From positions 19,460,330-19,524,329 of the forward strand of contig NC_058497.1 of assembly GCF_020382885.2 (NCBI RefSeq): 64,000 bases of DNA, in the 5' to 3' direction. The notes under the pieces were generated by a model. That model was not told the DNA's origin, ran no database searches, and worked only from the letters and a program-made list of their open reading frames with translations. Positions 12,201-24,945 of the stretch are shown here, piece by piece; the first letter of the stretch is position 1, and the number at the start of each line of letters is the position of its first letter. Both the position numbers and the translations under genes were made by a program. Origin of the DNA: Scatophagus argus (lineage: Eukaryota; Chordata; Actinopteri; Scatophagidae).

Positions 12201-15200
12201 ATTTGAGATTCATGTCCTCTAAATAACCTCATGAACAATTTTATAGATACAATGTTCTAACTGCAAGCAGAAATGCATTGTGGTTGATCTCTCATACCTA
12301 AATACTGGTCCCACAGGTGCACAGTACCATCACAGCTGACAACTTCTTGTGAAGCTTCCAGCTGTCCAACATAGAAAACTGACTTTCGATGGTCATTGTA
12401 TGTCAGTCTAGGCCCCACCTCCTGTGTTCCATCACCATGATTATAGAGGGGCCACAGCTTCACAGTCTTGTCTTTACTACCAGAAAGGAAGTAATCCTCT
12501 CCTGCCAGAGGTGCCAAACACTTTGTGGTGCCTGAGTGACCCAGGAAGCTCTGCAATCTGATCTGGTGGAAGTGGAAATGTGGATCCTGTTGGTTGAGGC
12601 CAATCTCGTACTGCCAGTAGGCCAGCCAGTTGCCCTGCAAGGAGCGGCCACTGCGAGGGAGCTCCTGCTTCAGGGCACTCTCCTCCAGGGTAGAGCCTGT
12701 CACCCAGGGGGAGGAAAAGGAAGCTCCCCCAACAGATGGAGTGGTGAAGGTGGAGGCAGTGGTGTTGATGGGGTTGCTATGACTAGAGCGTCCCCAAGAG
12801 TTGGCCAAACCCAGGCTTGGACTACTGTCATAATCAGTGTCCCGGGACACTTGGATGCGGTTTCCTACCAGGTGGCTCCCAAATGTGCCTGACTCAGGCA
12901 AGGGATCTCCCAGCGGGATGGAGTTAGTCGAGGGTGCAGGGAATGGACTGCAACCCCCACGCCTGGCAAAACCCGAGGAGATACCCACAGAGGAAGAAGG
13001 AAGCGCCACCCTAGATGCTATGGTGAGGTTAGTCTCAGGACTCCCCTGACTTACACTCTGATGGAAAGACTGGGCCAACTGCCACACCAGCTCGTGGTTG
13101 GGAACCAATTTTCGAATTGCCATGTCACCTACAGAAATGACAATAAAGCACATATTTGATTTTAGCACAAATGATACCATACTGATGGAGAAATAGAGTA
13201 TTTTGTAGTTCACACCACATGAGATGTTCCCTACCAATGAGACAGTAGAAGGGGATATAGGAGGCATGGGCCATCTCAGGGTTAAATACAGTCTGCAGTT
13301 CTTCTAACACCCCCAACTCATATGTGACATTGGACTCTTCAGGCATGCAGACGTCCACGACAGTCACTTCTCCCACAACTCTGCGAGGGGCCTCATCAAG
13401 CTGCAGTGCAAGAGAGATCATCACCATATCTGTGTATTTCCCATTCCATTTTAAAAAGAAAACTGATACAACTTCTTAATTATCTCTCGCAATACGAAAA
13501 AGCATTCTGCCATGCTCTCTTTCTTTCACTCTCTGTCAGACAGCCTGTATTCCAAGCTGCTGTCTCCTGTTTTCATTTTCATACATATTTTTATCTGCCT
13601 TTGTGTCATTTGCTTTTGTAAAGCTCTGTGACAGATCTGGTTGTTAAAAGCATTCTAGAAATAAACTTGACATGATACCTGTCAGTCTTCTTGTGTCATG
13701 TGTGTGCATACCTGGGGCTGCAGAGAATGCAGCAGAGAGAAAACAGCAAAGAACCGACGCAGTGTGTCAGCCATGTGCTGTTGCACCATCTCCCTCCCGA
13801 TGCGCAGACAGATGAGAGCCATCAGGCTGAGTGTCTTGAGACAGACAGCAGTGCGTGTCTGCACCCCACTGGGAAACCTGAGTACAGCAGAATGGGTACA
13901 ACCAAGCAGGGGATGAATGACAGTTTTCTGATTACACTCTATTTCAACACAAAAATGAAAAATGCATTACACTCGAGATTGCCAAATATGATGTTACAAA
14001 GGGTGTATTTAACAAAAGACCAAACAATCTGTTTGCAATATCTGGCAATTTAACACGTCTTTGAATAAGTGACCACTCAGTTACTATCCTAAGTTCTACT
14101 TAAACAACTGGCATATGTGCATGTTTGTAATGTGCGTTATTTACCCCATACGAGGGGTGGTAAGCAGGTCCAGTAGTGGTAGGAGCACATCCTGGTTGAT
14201 CTTCATCAGCATGTCCATTAGAGTGGTATCAGAGAGAAAAACAACAATCTTCTGTGTAAGTGCAACAGCTCCAAGCAGACTTGCCTCCTTACGCGTGTTA
14301 AGACGCTGGGAAGAAGGTGGAGAAACCTGCAAGCATACGCGTGTGAAATCATAAGCATATTTTGTGAATGTTCTTAGACAAATGGTTAGTTTAAAACCCC
14401 ATTGGTACCAATCTTTTCCCATAAAAAGTCTAGCTTGAGGTTCTATGTCTGTGAGACTACTTTTTTTTTTGGATCTTACCAGATATCCTATATAAGGCAA
14501 GTACTGGTAAGTGAGTACAGGCTCTCCATAAAGTTGAGCTATGTAGATGAGGCAGTCCAACACAGGCCCTGCTGTCTGGTCTCCAACCACAGGTTTCTTC
14601 TCATACACACTGCCCATTCCCACACTCTCCAGATTGCCCTCCTCAGACACAGGAGCCACAAACCGATGTTTCTCAGGCCCTGAAGGCAGAGAACGTGAGA
14701 TGGAAAAGGGGTAAAGAAAACACAAACGGCATCACACTGAACACATTTGAAATACAAAATTCCAGAATACAATCTTTGCAAAATATCAACTTTGGCAAAA
14801 GTCAACTTTGCAAAATACAAATGAGGAAATTAAACTGCAACTTAAACGTTCTAAGTTTACCTACCAATGTAACAATTTGTGAGCAATCGTAGCAAATTCC
14901 TGGCTACGTATCGAGACGTCACTGTTGGTCCAAGCTTTGCTGACAGCCATCGAACTGTTTTGCAGACTGTGTCTGTGTGTGGGAGGACATGGTTAAAGAC
15001 ATTAGATGTTATCAGTTAATTAACAAACAACTAACATAAAAGCTCAATCATTCACTGACCTAGAAGAATTTTTTGCTCTTTCCCCTCAGAGTCTTCTGAT
15101 GGATCGGGATCATCTTCCTCCTGCTCTCCCACATTGCCTTTTTCAGTCTCCTCCAGTGCCAATCCATTCACAAAATCACCCTCCAGAGTAGCAACTGTGG

Positions 15201-18200
15201 CTCCTGAAGCTTCCGTGCAACCGGAGAGAGTAAGCTCCAGGTTGGGAGCAGCAGGGTCATCTGTCCCCTCCTTACCTTCATTTGTCTCAGTCACCTCTTC
15301 TTCCTCCAGCTCTCCACCCTCCTCTCCCTCACTAGCGTGTTTCAGGTCCTGGCTGCTGTCAGCTGATTTGAGACTGGCTCGATCCCGCAATGAATCTCCT
15401 TCCCCCAGAGAGAGCTCACTTGTGCTGCTTTTATCACTTAGTTTCCCCACGCTTAGAGACTCCTGGTCTTGATCCTTAGCTGCAGAGTTCTGGCTCTGCT
15501 GTTTGCCAGCAGCCACTCCTGCTCCATTGTTGACATAGAACCCATTCTGAAAGTCCTCTGCCTCTGAGAGAAACACTTGGTCATTGAGACTGATGCCAGA
15601 GGAGTAATCGACCAGCCCTGCATCTCCCACCACACCGACTCCCCCACTGGCTACACTGCTACTTCCCATATTCCCACTAACAGACCCAGAAGATGAGCGC
15701 ACTTCACCACACTGAAAGTCCTCTTCCTCTTCCTCTCCTAGATTGCATGTGCCAGCCCTCAGCCCTTTGCACGCTTCTCCACCAGAGCCTGAGATGCAGC
15801 TTTCAAAGCCAGTGATGACCTGCAACACATGAGGCAGTAGGCTGGACAGAAAGGCCTGTAGGCCGAGCCTCACAATCAGCTGCAGAATGAAACAGTCAGT
15901 GTAGAGATAGAAACGTCCTCGCAGGCAGTGAGGGTTTTCATAAACATTGATCAGTGGCTTCAGTAAGTACTTGTTTGCATTTCTGGGACCCAATACTCGA
16001 GAGATGGGCTCAAAAAGGTACCAAGCAGCATAGACAGCAGTAGACTCTTCAAGCATAAGGGACAGAATGAAGGGCAGGAGAATCTCCAAACCTTCGGCTG
16101 TGACATTACCCCGCAACAGTGTCTCAAGCTGCTGCCACAGGTGAAAGACAACATCTCTTCCTTGAAGACTACATGTAGTCTCCATCTTGGCATGGTAGGA
16201 AAAGATAAAACGATGAAGTGCTGCAAAATAGGAAGGAAAAGGAAGGGGACTGATGACTGAGTTCAATAACTGGCTGGGGTTTGGGGGGGGCAGACCATCG
16301 CAAATTGGGTCATATTTGAAAAGGAGTGGAAAGGGGCAATCTAGTTCTTTATTTGCTATTCCAGAGAGCTTCTCTATTAGCAGCAGGGTCTCAAGAGCAT
16401 GATGCAAACAAAGTGGCACATCACGTAGGCTGGCGGAGCATAGCTTCATAACAGCCTGGAAGCGCTGTTTGAGGGGACTGCCTGGTTTGAGTCCTCTCAG
16501 TTTAGAGGAATAGAATATCTCCGCAATTAGAACACCAAGGGCCTGCATGTCTCTTTGGTAGAGCTGAGTGAGAGAGGGCAGAGAATCAATCACCATACCG
16601 TCTCTTGTGCAGTCACTACATCCTCTAGGATGCCACACTTCAGCATGCAGACTCTTCACCAGGAAATTGTTCAACTTCTCAAGCTCTTCCAAAGGCTGCA
16701 ATGGGTTGAAACCTTCAGGGAGGATGATCTTGACTTCCTCTGCATTGGTGATGGTCACACTCCCCTCTCCTTGTTTTCTGTTTATGGACCCACCTTTCTG
16801 TAACATGGCACTGCGTAAACCAGGGCCCAGGCCGCTTGTGAAATCACCAGAGAATGATGACGGGGACTGAGACACAGCAAGTGCTGCGTGCTCTCCTCCC
16901 ATCTTTCCGCCTGCTGCACTGATGCTTGGCATGGGCACAGGGCCAGTGCCAGAGCCAGTGGATGCTAATGAGTCCAAAGCTTCCATTCCTTGTTCAAGCT
17001 CTTCATCTCTGTCCACCATGGTCCAGCCACTGGACTCACACCCAGTGGACTCTGGCACCATTCCATCCACAGTGTCAGCCACAGTGTCAATTTGAGGGAT
17101 ATGTAGAGAAGGCACATTCAGCGCAGCAAGGCCAAGGAGAGGAGGTTCTGCTGGGGCGTACTGGGAAGGAGATAAGCGGGGTGGGTGGGGCTGGTCAAAC
17201 AACTGAACTACACCATAGGTAGTCAGGTTGGTGTGGTTGTCCACAAGGTGCAGGCACACATTCTTGGCCTTGACAGCTTCTTTACCAGACAGCTTATACC
17301 CAAATGTGAGATCTACCCAGTGATGTAAATGCTGGGACACCTCTCTGCTCTCCAGAAGGCGTCGATGGACCTCAATAAACTCCTCACATGACTTGCACCA
17401 GGAAGGCACATCCAAGTCTGGCATGTCAGGGTGAATAGAGCGGAAAATGGAAGGATCTGTGTAGAACTCTGGAATGCACTCATCAGGGGTCCAACTCTGC
17501 ATGCGCTCCATGCTGGCTGGGTATTCATTGGGCTCCCACTGTGATCTAACATGGCTGCACAACACTGACTTGGGTGTCTGCCTGGCCTTGTAGACATAGT
17601 AGGTAATATCTGAGAGCACATCAGATATGTGATGAGGTACATGAAGGTGGTCAGGCTGTCCAGCACCACCAGCACCTACAGAGCCACTGAGGTCTCCACC
17701 CACACCACTTCCACCTACCCCGTTACCCACTGCAGCTGCCAAAGCTTCTTTGGTCATCTCATATGTGAAGTCCAGTTGCTTATCCCCCTTATTGAGTCTG
17801 AACTTTGACCTCCTGAGGTCACGGAATTTTCCAAATGGCACAGTGAAATCCACCACCCAAGGCAGCACAGGGTGATAATTAGGGTCTCCTTCTCGTCGTC
17901 CTGCTAGCCTGTTCAGTTCCATCAAGTAGTGGAAGTTACTCACTCGTCCATGGACCCAGTCCAGAACCAATGTCTTGAGCTCACCAAAGCAGTCTTTGCA
18001 AAGTCTCTTGTTCTCTTGGCTCGTATATGAATTGTCCCTTGGCAGGACACTTTTTGGCACTTGACTGCCAATAACATCACTGTCTGCTTCCACTTGTGCC
18101 CCGAGCTCCTCATAATGAGCTAGGTTGAGCTTGAGACGGCTGCAGAGTTGCTCGTCTACCGCTATGTCCTGCAGTGAAAGCTCTCCACAAGACAGACCGG

Positions 18201-19756
18201 CTGCATGACAGGCCTGCAGGGCTATTAGTAACTGGTAGAGAATGAACAACACTTTGGCATGGCTGTTAGCGAGCTTGGCTGGGCTGAAGGAGACGATATC
18301 ATGGAGTGAATACTGAGTATAAGGTAGAATGACATAGAGCATCTCTGAGGTTTCCAGCAGACACTCTGCAGGCAGAACATTAGGACACAGATGTTCTGAC
18401 TGGGACTTGGAAAAACAAGACGAACTGGATGGGAAGTAGTTTTCCTTCTCCTTATCTCTGGCTGGAGAAAGTGATGGCGAAACTTTGTCAGACGAGATGA
18501 ATGTGGAATTGAAGAGCTTCTGTAAAGCATGACGCACTGCATCTACAGCTGCAGTATGCATCTGCTCATTGGGTCCTGCATATGTCTGCACAAGTTTGTA
18601 ATGAGCATCACGCCACAGATTCCTGAAAAAGGAGAAAAACAAATAAGTTGATACATTACTCTCTCAAACATGTTCTACTAAATGACCATTTAAGTATTTT
18701 AAACTCATACATAAATCTCACAGGATTAAACTTTAAATTCACTGCAAAAAAGACATTAAGATGTAAAGCTTTCATTAAACAAGCTCATTAAAACACAAAA
18801 CCTATACACAGAAATGTAAAAGAAATCCATTAAGGCACATTCTAGTACAAGTGAAGCCCTAGAAACCCTGATATAAGTTCTGCAGATAACAATCATTTTA
18901 TAATCAATTCGTCTAACCATTATTTTCTATTAACACTTTAACCTATAAGACATCAGATACTAGTAAAACGTTCATGTTGATCATGTTACCAAAGCCAAAG
19001 GTCAAGTCTTCAGAAAACTTTAGCCTGACCAATAGTCCAAAACCGGAAATTAATATAAAATGGAGAAAAGCAGTTAATCCTCACTTTTCAGACAGTAGAA
19101 CAGGAAACTGTTTGCTAGATAAACCACTTTAACAAGTAATTAATCAACATAATTGTTGTTTATTCATTCTTGGTAGATTAACTTGTAGACGGATCAATTA
19201 ATTGTTTCAGCTCTACCTAAAATGAAAAGGTCTTTTTAACATCTCTGGATGAGAGTGATTAACATTCACCAATACTAACTTAACAGTCAGTTGTTATAGG
19301 AATGACAGATCATTGTTAAAGGTGATTTTAACTTTGAATGAGCTTTAGCACAGGTGTTAAGTGACAAGCAATTTTATCAGATTATATGCAGTACCTGACA
19401 TTATGTTGCGTCACACACTGCATGGTTTTGACATAGGAATCATGTGACATCAGTTCCATCTGTTGATGGCAGGGGTCTCTGGCCAGTCTGTAGCTCAGCT
19501 TGCTTTTCCTCAGACCTTGAATGCACACGCGTGTCCAGCCAGAAGGCAACTTTGCCTGGGAACACTGAAGGTATGTGCGAATTTCTGCCTCAGTGATGCT
19601 ATCAAAGTGAGCACAGCGCATGACCCGCCTCTCCCTCAGGCCCATTACCCAGCGTGTAGGAACAAGGGCCACAAGCTCCCTGGAACGGGAACCCGGGCCT
19701 TGCTGCCGTCGGTCAATCCCCAAGTCTTTCTCGACTGCGTGCATCAGCCAATCCAT
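9223..19756 (-). CDS. wdr81: wdr81, WD repeat- and BEACH domain-containing protein 81
   Basis: Large cytosolic/endosomal protein; the family acts with WDR91 to restrain class III PI3-kinase activity during early-to-late endosome conversion and has a role in aggregate autophagy. Coding exons: 19395-19756, 15060-18622, 14865-14972, 14480-14679, 14145-14326, 13712-13877, 13235-13400, 12298-13128, 12006-12151, 11676-11858 and 9223-9549; 6234 nt, 2077 aa (human about 1941). The ATG at 19756 gives [15 protein letters not shown], matching the family start. Residues about 215-290 look kinase-like ([13 protein letters not shown], then AVDEQL). The BEACH domain spans about 345-580 ([48 protein letters not shown]). 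Acidic low-complexity sequence fills much of about 1150-1300. C-terminal WD40 blades cover about 1775-2077 ([35 protein letters not shown]), ending GAIRLLA. One exon of 3563 nt encodes residues 121-1308. No frameshift or stop was seen. Confidence 0.96.
9550..11675 (-). other. wdr81 last intron (about 2.1 kb)
   Basis: No exon with coding similarity seen between the final two coding exons. It is AT-rich with a poly-A run near 11228-11240. Short frames on either strand show no recognisable domain. Confidence 0.6.
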
Positions 19757-19881
19757 GGTGAATCTCTAGTGCTTGTTAAGAGTTGCACAATCTCCTGATG
19801 CGTATGCCTCGCGGTCTCCCACAAGGATGACTTTCAGACATTCATGGAGGAAAAAGTCAAAGTCATCAAGGGTCTGTCCTT
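19757..19881 (-). other. wdr81 5' UTR part of the start-codon exon
   Basis: The exon carrying the wdr81 ATG appears to begin at 19881, preceded by an acceptor (TTTCCTCAG on the minus strand). It holds upstream ATGs in other frames before the main start. The upstream non-coding exon or exons lie between here and the promoter near 20.8 kb. Confidence 0.5.
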
Positions 19882-20900
19882 CTGAGGAAATAATTGAAAA
19901 GCATAAATGGACAATTAGATGAGTATCTACTGGCTCTTGTAGTGCTTCAACAAAAATACTGCTGAGCAACACTAATGAACACAAAGACAGGGTGATGCTG
20001 CTAATTGCACATGACTTTTTTGTCCTTCTCCAAGTCCCTGAAATTTGAGACCAGCTCAGCTCACATGACGGAACTGTCTCTGCCCCTTCAACACTTCCAA
20101 CTACCCTCACCTCCAGTTGCACTGATTTAAACTTCACCACAAGGAAATTACTATTCTCACTTTAATTATGAATTTTTCCCCAAAACGGTCGTAGAACTGG
20201 CACCAGTAGCTAAAAGTTTAAACGGACTTCGTGTAATGTTAGCTTGACTGATACGTGAAATAACGTCCAGTAAAGGCAATTTATGATAAAAAATATAAAT
20301 ATCGCAAGCTTCACAATAAACATGTGAATATTATTTAGTTAAGGACAACCCCCTGTACCGTTAGAAACACCGTAAAGTAAGTTTGGAGCTTTAAGACCTC
20401 AACTGAGGAAGTAACGTTAACTTCATGCTAACTGTTAGCTGAACAAAGTGGCTAGCGCTACGGTACCTTACTCAAGCAAGCAAAAACACACCATACAGTA
20501 ACTAACATAATTGACACAAGGTTAACAAGAGCAGCCATCCTGAATAAATGTAACTCCAACGTAATCACGCAAGAGCAGCCATGAACAACAGCGCGTACTC
20601 CTTAATGTTTAGCTCACCTCTCACCACTTGAAGCAGTTGGCAGCTAGCTAGCGTTAAGCTAACGGTCGGTTTCACGCATGATGAGTTCGTACTTCATTAA
20701 CTTTATGAGACGAGGGCGTACTGCGGGGCGACATTTAACTGCTTGCTCCATGTTGAGATGTTTACTGATGCATGTCAGCAGACAGACCGCAGTCAGTTAG
20801 CCGATGCTGTTTTTGTTCCGTGCTAGTTGGAGCCATGTTTTAGAAACGACACCTCACGTGACACAACACGAGCTCTGTCTCATGTGACTCCTGCCGCTAC
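19882..20900 (-). promoter_or_regulatory. wdr81 5' intron(s) and promoter region
   Basis: Contains the presumed non-coding first exon and promoter of wdr81; transcription probably starts around 20.75-20.85 kb (inferred from CpG content and position). A TCACGTGA E-box lies at 20854-20861 within CTCACGTGAC, which differs by one base from the CLEAR consensus, and a related CATGTGAC lies at 20881-20888. No coding frame is supported. Confidence 0.45.
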
Positions 20901-22825
20901 AGCACCGCTTCCTCAGTGGCCTGCATATGCAGTTGGGACAGTCACTAAACATCTTCATAGAACTGAAGTAGATAATAAGCTGCGCTTTAGATGAAGTAAC
21001 AGCCATAGTGTTAAAAGATAAATATCATATCTATTGACAATTTAATTAAATAGATAGAAATGAACAAAAAGAGGTCTTGTATCGTTCTTTAAACCCCTTT
21101 AAGCCATCTCTTTGTGAGCAAAAATTGTCTTTATATGTTAGACCTTCCTTTTATTTTATTTTATTTTTCTTCTCTTCTGTCTTCTGATGCTTGTCACTTT
21201 TACTTTTTCAATGTAAATCCACATGACAGTGTGACAAATAACGAGCTTGAGTCCTTGATTAAAGCTGTAATTGTATATCTTACTGAGCCAATGCACTTGG
21301 TGAAATACAGCTTTACAGCTCTTAAAATTTACTGCGCCTCTACAGTGTTCCGCGTAAGTAAATATTTGCTCCACCTGCCTGATTAGGGTGCAGTGAGGGA
21401 CGTCTCCGCCAGGTGGCACTGTGTGCGCAGTTTCACAGATATTAATATTGCTGTAGACTTGTTGAGACGTACAGTATACACCATGCAAATCTGCAGTCAT
21501 TTGAGCATATATTTTGTTTTATTGGCTCAATTTTAAACCTAATACTTTGTGATGTCCAATAAAAAAACTGCATCAGGGCCCCTGAGTGCAGCTGTTGTAT
21601 TTTGATACAACATGCTGCTGTCATGAGGGCATAAACAATGGCTGGCAGCCAAATGTCACTCTTGACTAGTGTAACATTGGAATCAGCTTTCCTTCCACAT
21701 CACTGTTTGTGTATTCTTGTTTCCTATGTGAGACTACTCTTAGGCTGAGAGTTATTTTTCCAGAAACTTGCACCAGATCTTGAGATATTTCCAAATATAA
21801 TAAAAATATATTTGTTTCTGTGGTCTATGTATTAGAATACAGGAGCTACAGTGTCATACACGGGGTATTAAAAATACATAATTTCTTATTCTTACAAAAT
21901 ATACCTCTTCAAATGTTAGTAGAATAACATTAAAAAGGAATATCAATGTATGCCTTACAATGTGCAGTGATCTTCTTCTCTTTTTGTCACTGTATGAGTT
22001 CTGCTGCTGTCAGGCATTCTGTTGAATGCTCCGAATCCTACTTTGTCAATGAACGTTATGGGACCTTTTTAAACACAGCTGCGTAGTATGTATATTGTTA
22101 TGTATGCATGTTTTGAAAGCATATTTTGACTGGGTACTCTGAGTGCATGACAAGGAAGTCAAAAATCCAAAAATAAAAGTCTGATTCAAACAAACTGAAC
22201 TACTTATGAAGCAAAGGAACAGAAATTCTTATCAAAACTCAACAAATGAGCTGCTCTGATTATAACAACTTTTGCATGTCTTCAGAATTGGTAAAAATTA
22301 GTTTACAGTCATGAATGTGGAAATCCCACACTGGTTTGTAGACTCAGAATTACAGGGACACAAATGAAAAGCTTCTCTCATCTCAGCATACCACCAATGC
22401 AACATAATTACTGTCAGCACTTCTACAGAAAAGATGAAGCCAAAGAACATGGCATTCCTTGGCTAAACATATCATGTTCTCTCAGTTCTGCTCTTAGCAG
22501 TTTGAAAGTACTGCCAGCGAGAATGTGTTTTATGTCCAAAAAACAGTGTTGGTCTTAGTTTGAAGCATTGAAGAGCTTGACCTTGACCTCACAGGACACA
22601 AAAACGGGGTGAACACGATGAAGCGTGCTGTGCATTATGTTTCGATGCATTACATAAGCTCCGCAATGGATACTGCTCTTTCTACTGTATTGTGTCACAT
22701 CATTAAAAATAATGCGTCATCTCTTTTGATGTTACGCTTGGTGCTCTGTGGGCTGAGTAAATAACCTCAAGTGACATTCGACACTCTTCACAAACTCAAA
22801 AAAGTGAGTTCTAAAACAGGAATAA
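20901..22825. other. Intergenic spacer, wdr81 to slc13a5 (left part)
   Basis: Head-to-head interval between wdr81 (minus) and the SLC13 gene (plus). No coding exon, RNA gene or clear repeat identified. I looked specifically for the mir-22 hairpin, which neighbours WDR81 in human, and did not see its mature sequence on either strand. Confidence 0.4.
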
Positions 22826-23130
22826 ATGGACTTGTGTTTATGTAGTGCACTTCCAGTCTATCGATTCCTCAGTGTGCTGTGCAACACTTGCCCCATTCAC
22901 CCATTTACACACGCATTCATATACTGGCGGCAGAGGCTGCCATGCCGACCTGCTCAGCGGGAGGAATGCAATGCTTCCTATTCAAGGCATGGTCAGCCAT
23001 CTGCGGCAATCTGGGCTTGAGCATTGTAGCCCAAATGAACTTCGACATGCAGCCAGAGCTGGGGATCGAACCACCGACCTTCTAGTTGGCAGAGGACCCA
23101 CTCTCATCCCTGAGCAACAGCAGATCCACC
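22826..23130 (-). repeat. Dispersed SINE-like element with tRNA-like box B
   Basis: On the minus strand the sequence begins near the GTTGCTCAGGGAT segment, has the promoter-like GGTTCGATCCCC (box B-like; GGGGATCGAACC on the plus strand near 23061-23072), and continues through GGCATGGCAGCCTCTGCCGC to ATGAATG/GTGAATGGG repeats. This layout is familiar from abundant short elements in teleost genomes. Exact family not assigned; the copy is diverged and not protein coding. Confidence 0.6.
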
Positions 23131-23195
23131 AAAGATGAAAACAAGTACAGTGGTAAAACATACTTCTTATGGCATCATTGTTTTTACAGCATGAA

Positions 23196-23540
23196 GAAGA
23201 AGAAGAAGAATCAACTTTTATTGGCAGTGTATATATATATTTTTACTTACACACATACTGAATTTTACTACTGCATTTATCCCATCCTTAGTTGAACACA
23301 CACATGCAACACCCAGCAAATTACATGCAGGGAAACACACACAGGAGCAGTGGGAAGCATCAAGCACCAGGGGGGCATATTGGGAGGTTAAGTGCCTTGC
23401 TCAAGGGCACATCAGCCAGCTAATGAAGGGGGGAGAGCATTTTATCGCATTAATCACTTCACCACACCCAAATTTTTCCTGCCCGTCCGGTGGGGGAATC
23501 GAACCGGTGACCAAGGTACTGGGCTTCTGTCCGTTTGTTG
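23196..23540 (-). repeat. SINE-like element with tRNA-like head and LINE-type tail
   Basis: On the minus strand the order is: a GGTTCGATTCCCCC box B-like segment (plus-strand GGGGGAATCGAACC near 23492-23505), a CAAGGCACTTAACC-type middle (GTGCCTTGCTCAAGGGCAC on the plus strand near 23392), and a tail containing CAATAAAAGT followed by a TTC microsatellite (GAAGAAGAAGAAG at 23196-23210 on the plus strand). A tRNA-like head, a body and a tail ending in a simple repeat are typical of tRNA-derived SINEs. Confidence 0.6.
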
Positions 23541-24499
23541 GACTGAGAGACGGAGGAGAGTGTATGCAAGTCGCAATCTATAAAGAAATCTCCCTCCTAA
23601 CATAACAAGATTTTTCTGCTCTCCTCATACAAACTAAGTTGATGGTAGAAACACTTTGAAAAAGTTTCCTAAAACTAACTACATGATTCTTGCAGGCACG
23701 GACAATTTGACGTCTTATAAAAACATTACTTGGCCACAGATCAGTGGTCGTGAGTTTTAGCAAATCTGAGATGGCATGAAAGAGTATATTTTTTTTTTTT
23801 TTACCAGAAACGCATTCGAGACATCAGTTTACCAGCACAGAGCAAACAAGCACAATATGTCTCCAGTTTCTCAGTCTTCTCTATACTTTATTCAGCTGTG
23901 TACCAAAAATCATCTCATTCACTGACTGGTAAATATAGTAATTTGAACCAAAGAGCAAAATGTAACGTGTGCCATGAAATAAGAGGTCAAATTAAGAAAA
24001 CTAGGTACCACAAAACCAACCAACACAAGACGCCACAGGGTTACATTTAAAGCTGAGACTTTCACAATGCAGTAAAGAAAAATCCATATTAGTGTCAACA
24101 TATGAAGGCTGCTGTTAATCAAATGTATTTAGATTACATCTGAAGGAGCCAAGCTTTTCTCCACTGCCATGAGTGGGGAGAAACATTTATGTTTAGTGAC
24201 CACAGGAATACACACAAATATCATTTCGAGTTGTTTGGGTGGGCCTTCATCTACCCTGTGGGTTTCCTGTACACGTTTCAATTAATCATGCAAACAACAT
24301 ATAGCATAAATCAACTGACACAGAAACACACACACACAGAAATGAAGCTGAAACTCTGATATAACTGAGGAAAAGGTGGCCATTTTGCCCACATTTCCAA
24401 CATAGTTCTCCCAATTACATATTTATTACAACGGTGTAAGCCTAATAAATATGGCTGAAACTGACAATCCCACAGAGATAAAAGGCATCTAAAAGGCAA

Positions 24500-24545
24500 A
24501 GTATAAGATAAGACAAGAACTTTATTGATCCCACAATAAATTGTT
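24500..24545 (-). repeat. LINE/SINE 3'-tail fragment
   Basis: Short segment GACAAGAACTTTATTGATCC and flanks, a signature of 3' ends of teleost retroelements in reverse orientation. Too short to classify. Confidence 0.4.
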
Positions 24546-24812
24546 GGATGTTGGATAGATGGATTGGTTACTATGGTCCGCAAGAAAACACACAAGAGTG
24601 GGAACTATTCAGTGAAACAACTATGAAACGTATTGTGCGCAGAATGCAAGCAATTCAATGCAGAAACAAAAGTTTCAATAATGTTGTTGACAACATGCAG
24701 TTCAAAGAGGAGATACTGTTAGTCCTTGATAAGACATAGTGGACACTTGAGAGCTGTGAAAAGCATGTGCTGTTTCTTTATATTTATTTCAAGATCTTCT
24801 GTCAGCTATACT

Positions 24813-24945
24813 TTAGATTAGATTAGATTAGATTAGATTCAACTTTATTGTCATTACACATGTACAAGTACAATGCAACGAAACGCAGTTTGGCAGCTAA
24901 CCAGAAGTGCAATAAGCAGTATCATACTTATGATGATCCAATTGC
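24813..24945 (-). repeat. Retroelement 3' tail with ATTAG pentanucleotide repeat
   Basis: About five tandem ATTAG-type units at 24813-24838 run directly into CAACTTTATTGTCATTACAC and a short body ending near 24945. On the minus strand this reads as an element body, an AATAAAG motif and a terminal CTAAT simple repeat, the usual 3' end of several teleost non-LTR elements. Confidence 0.55.

Noticed and set aside
19766-20140. Minus-strand frame ending DCATLNKH just upstream of the wdr81 start
   Set aside because: It reads through an apparent acceptor site into intron sequence and is out of frame with wdr81; treated as 5' UTR.
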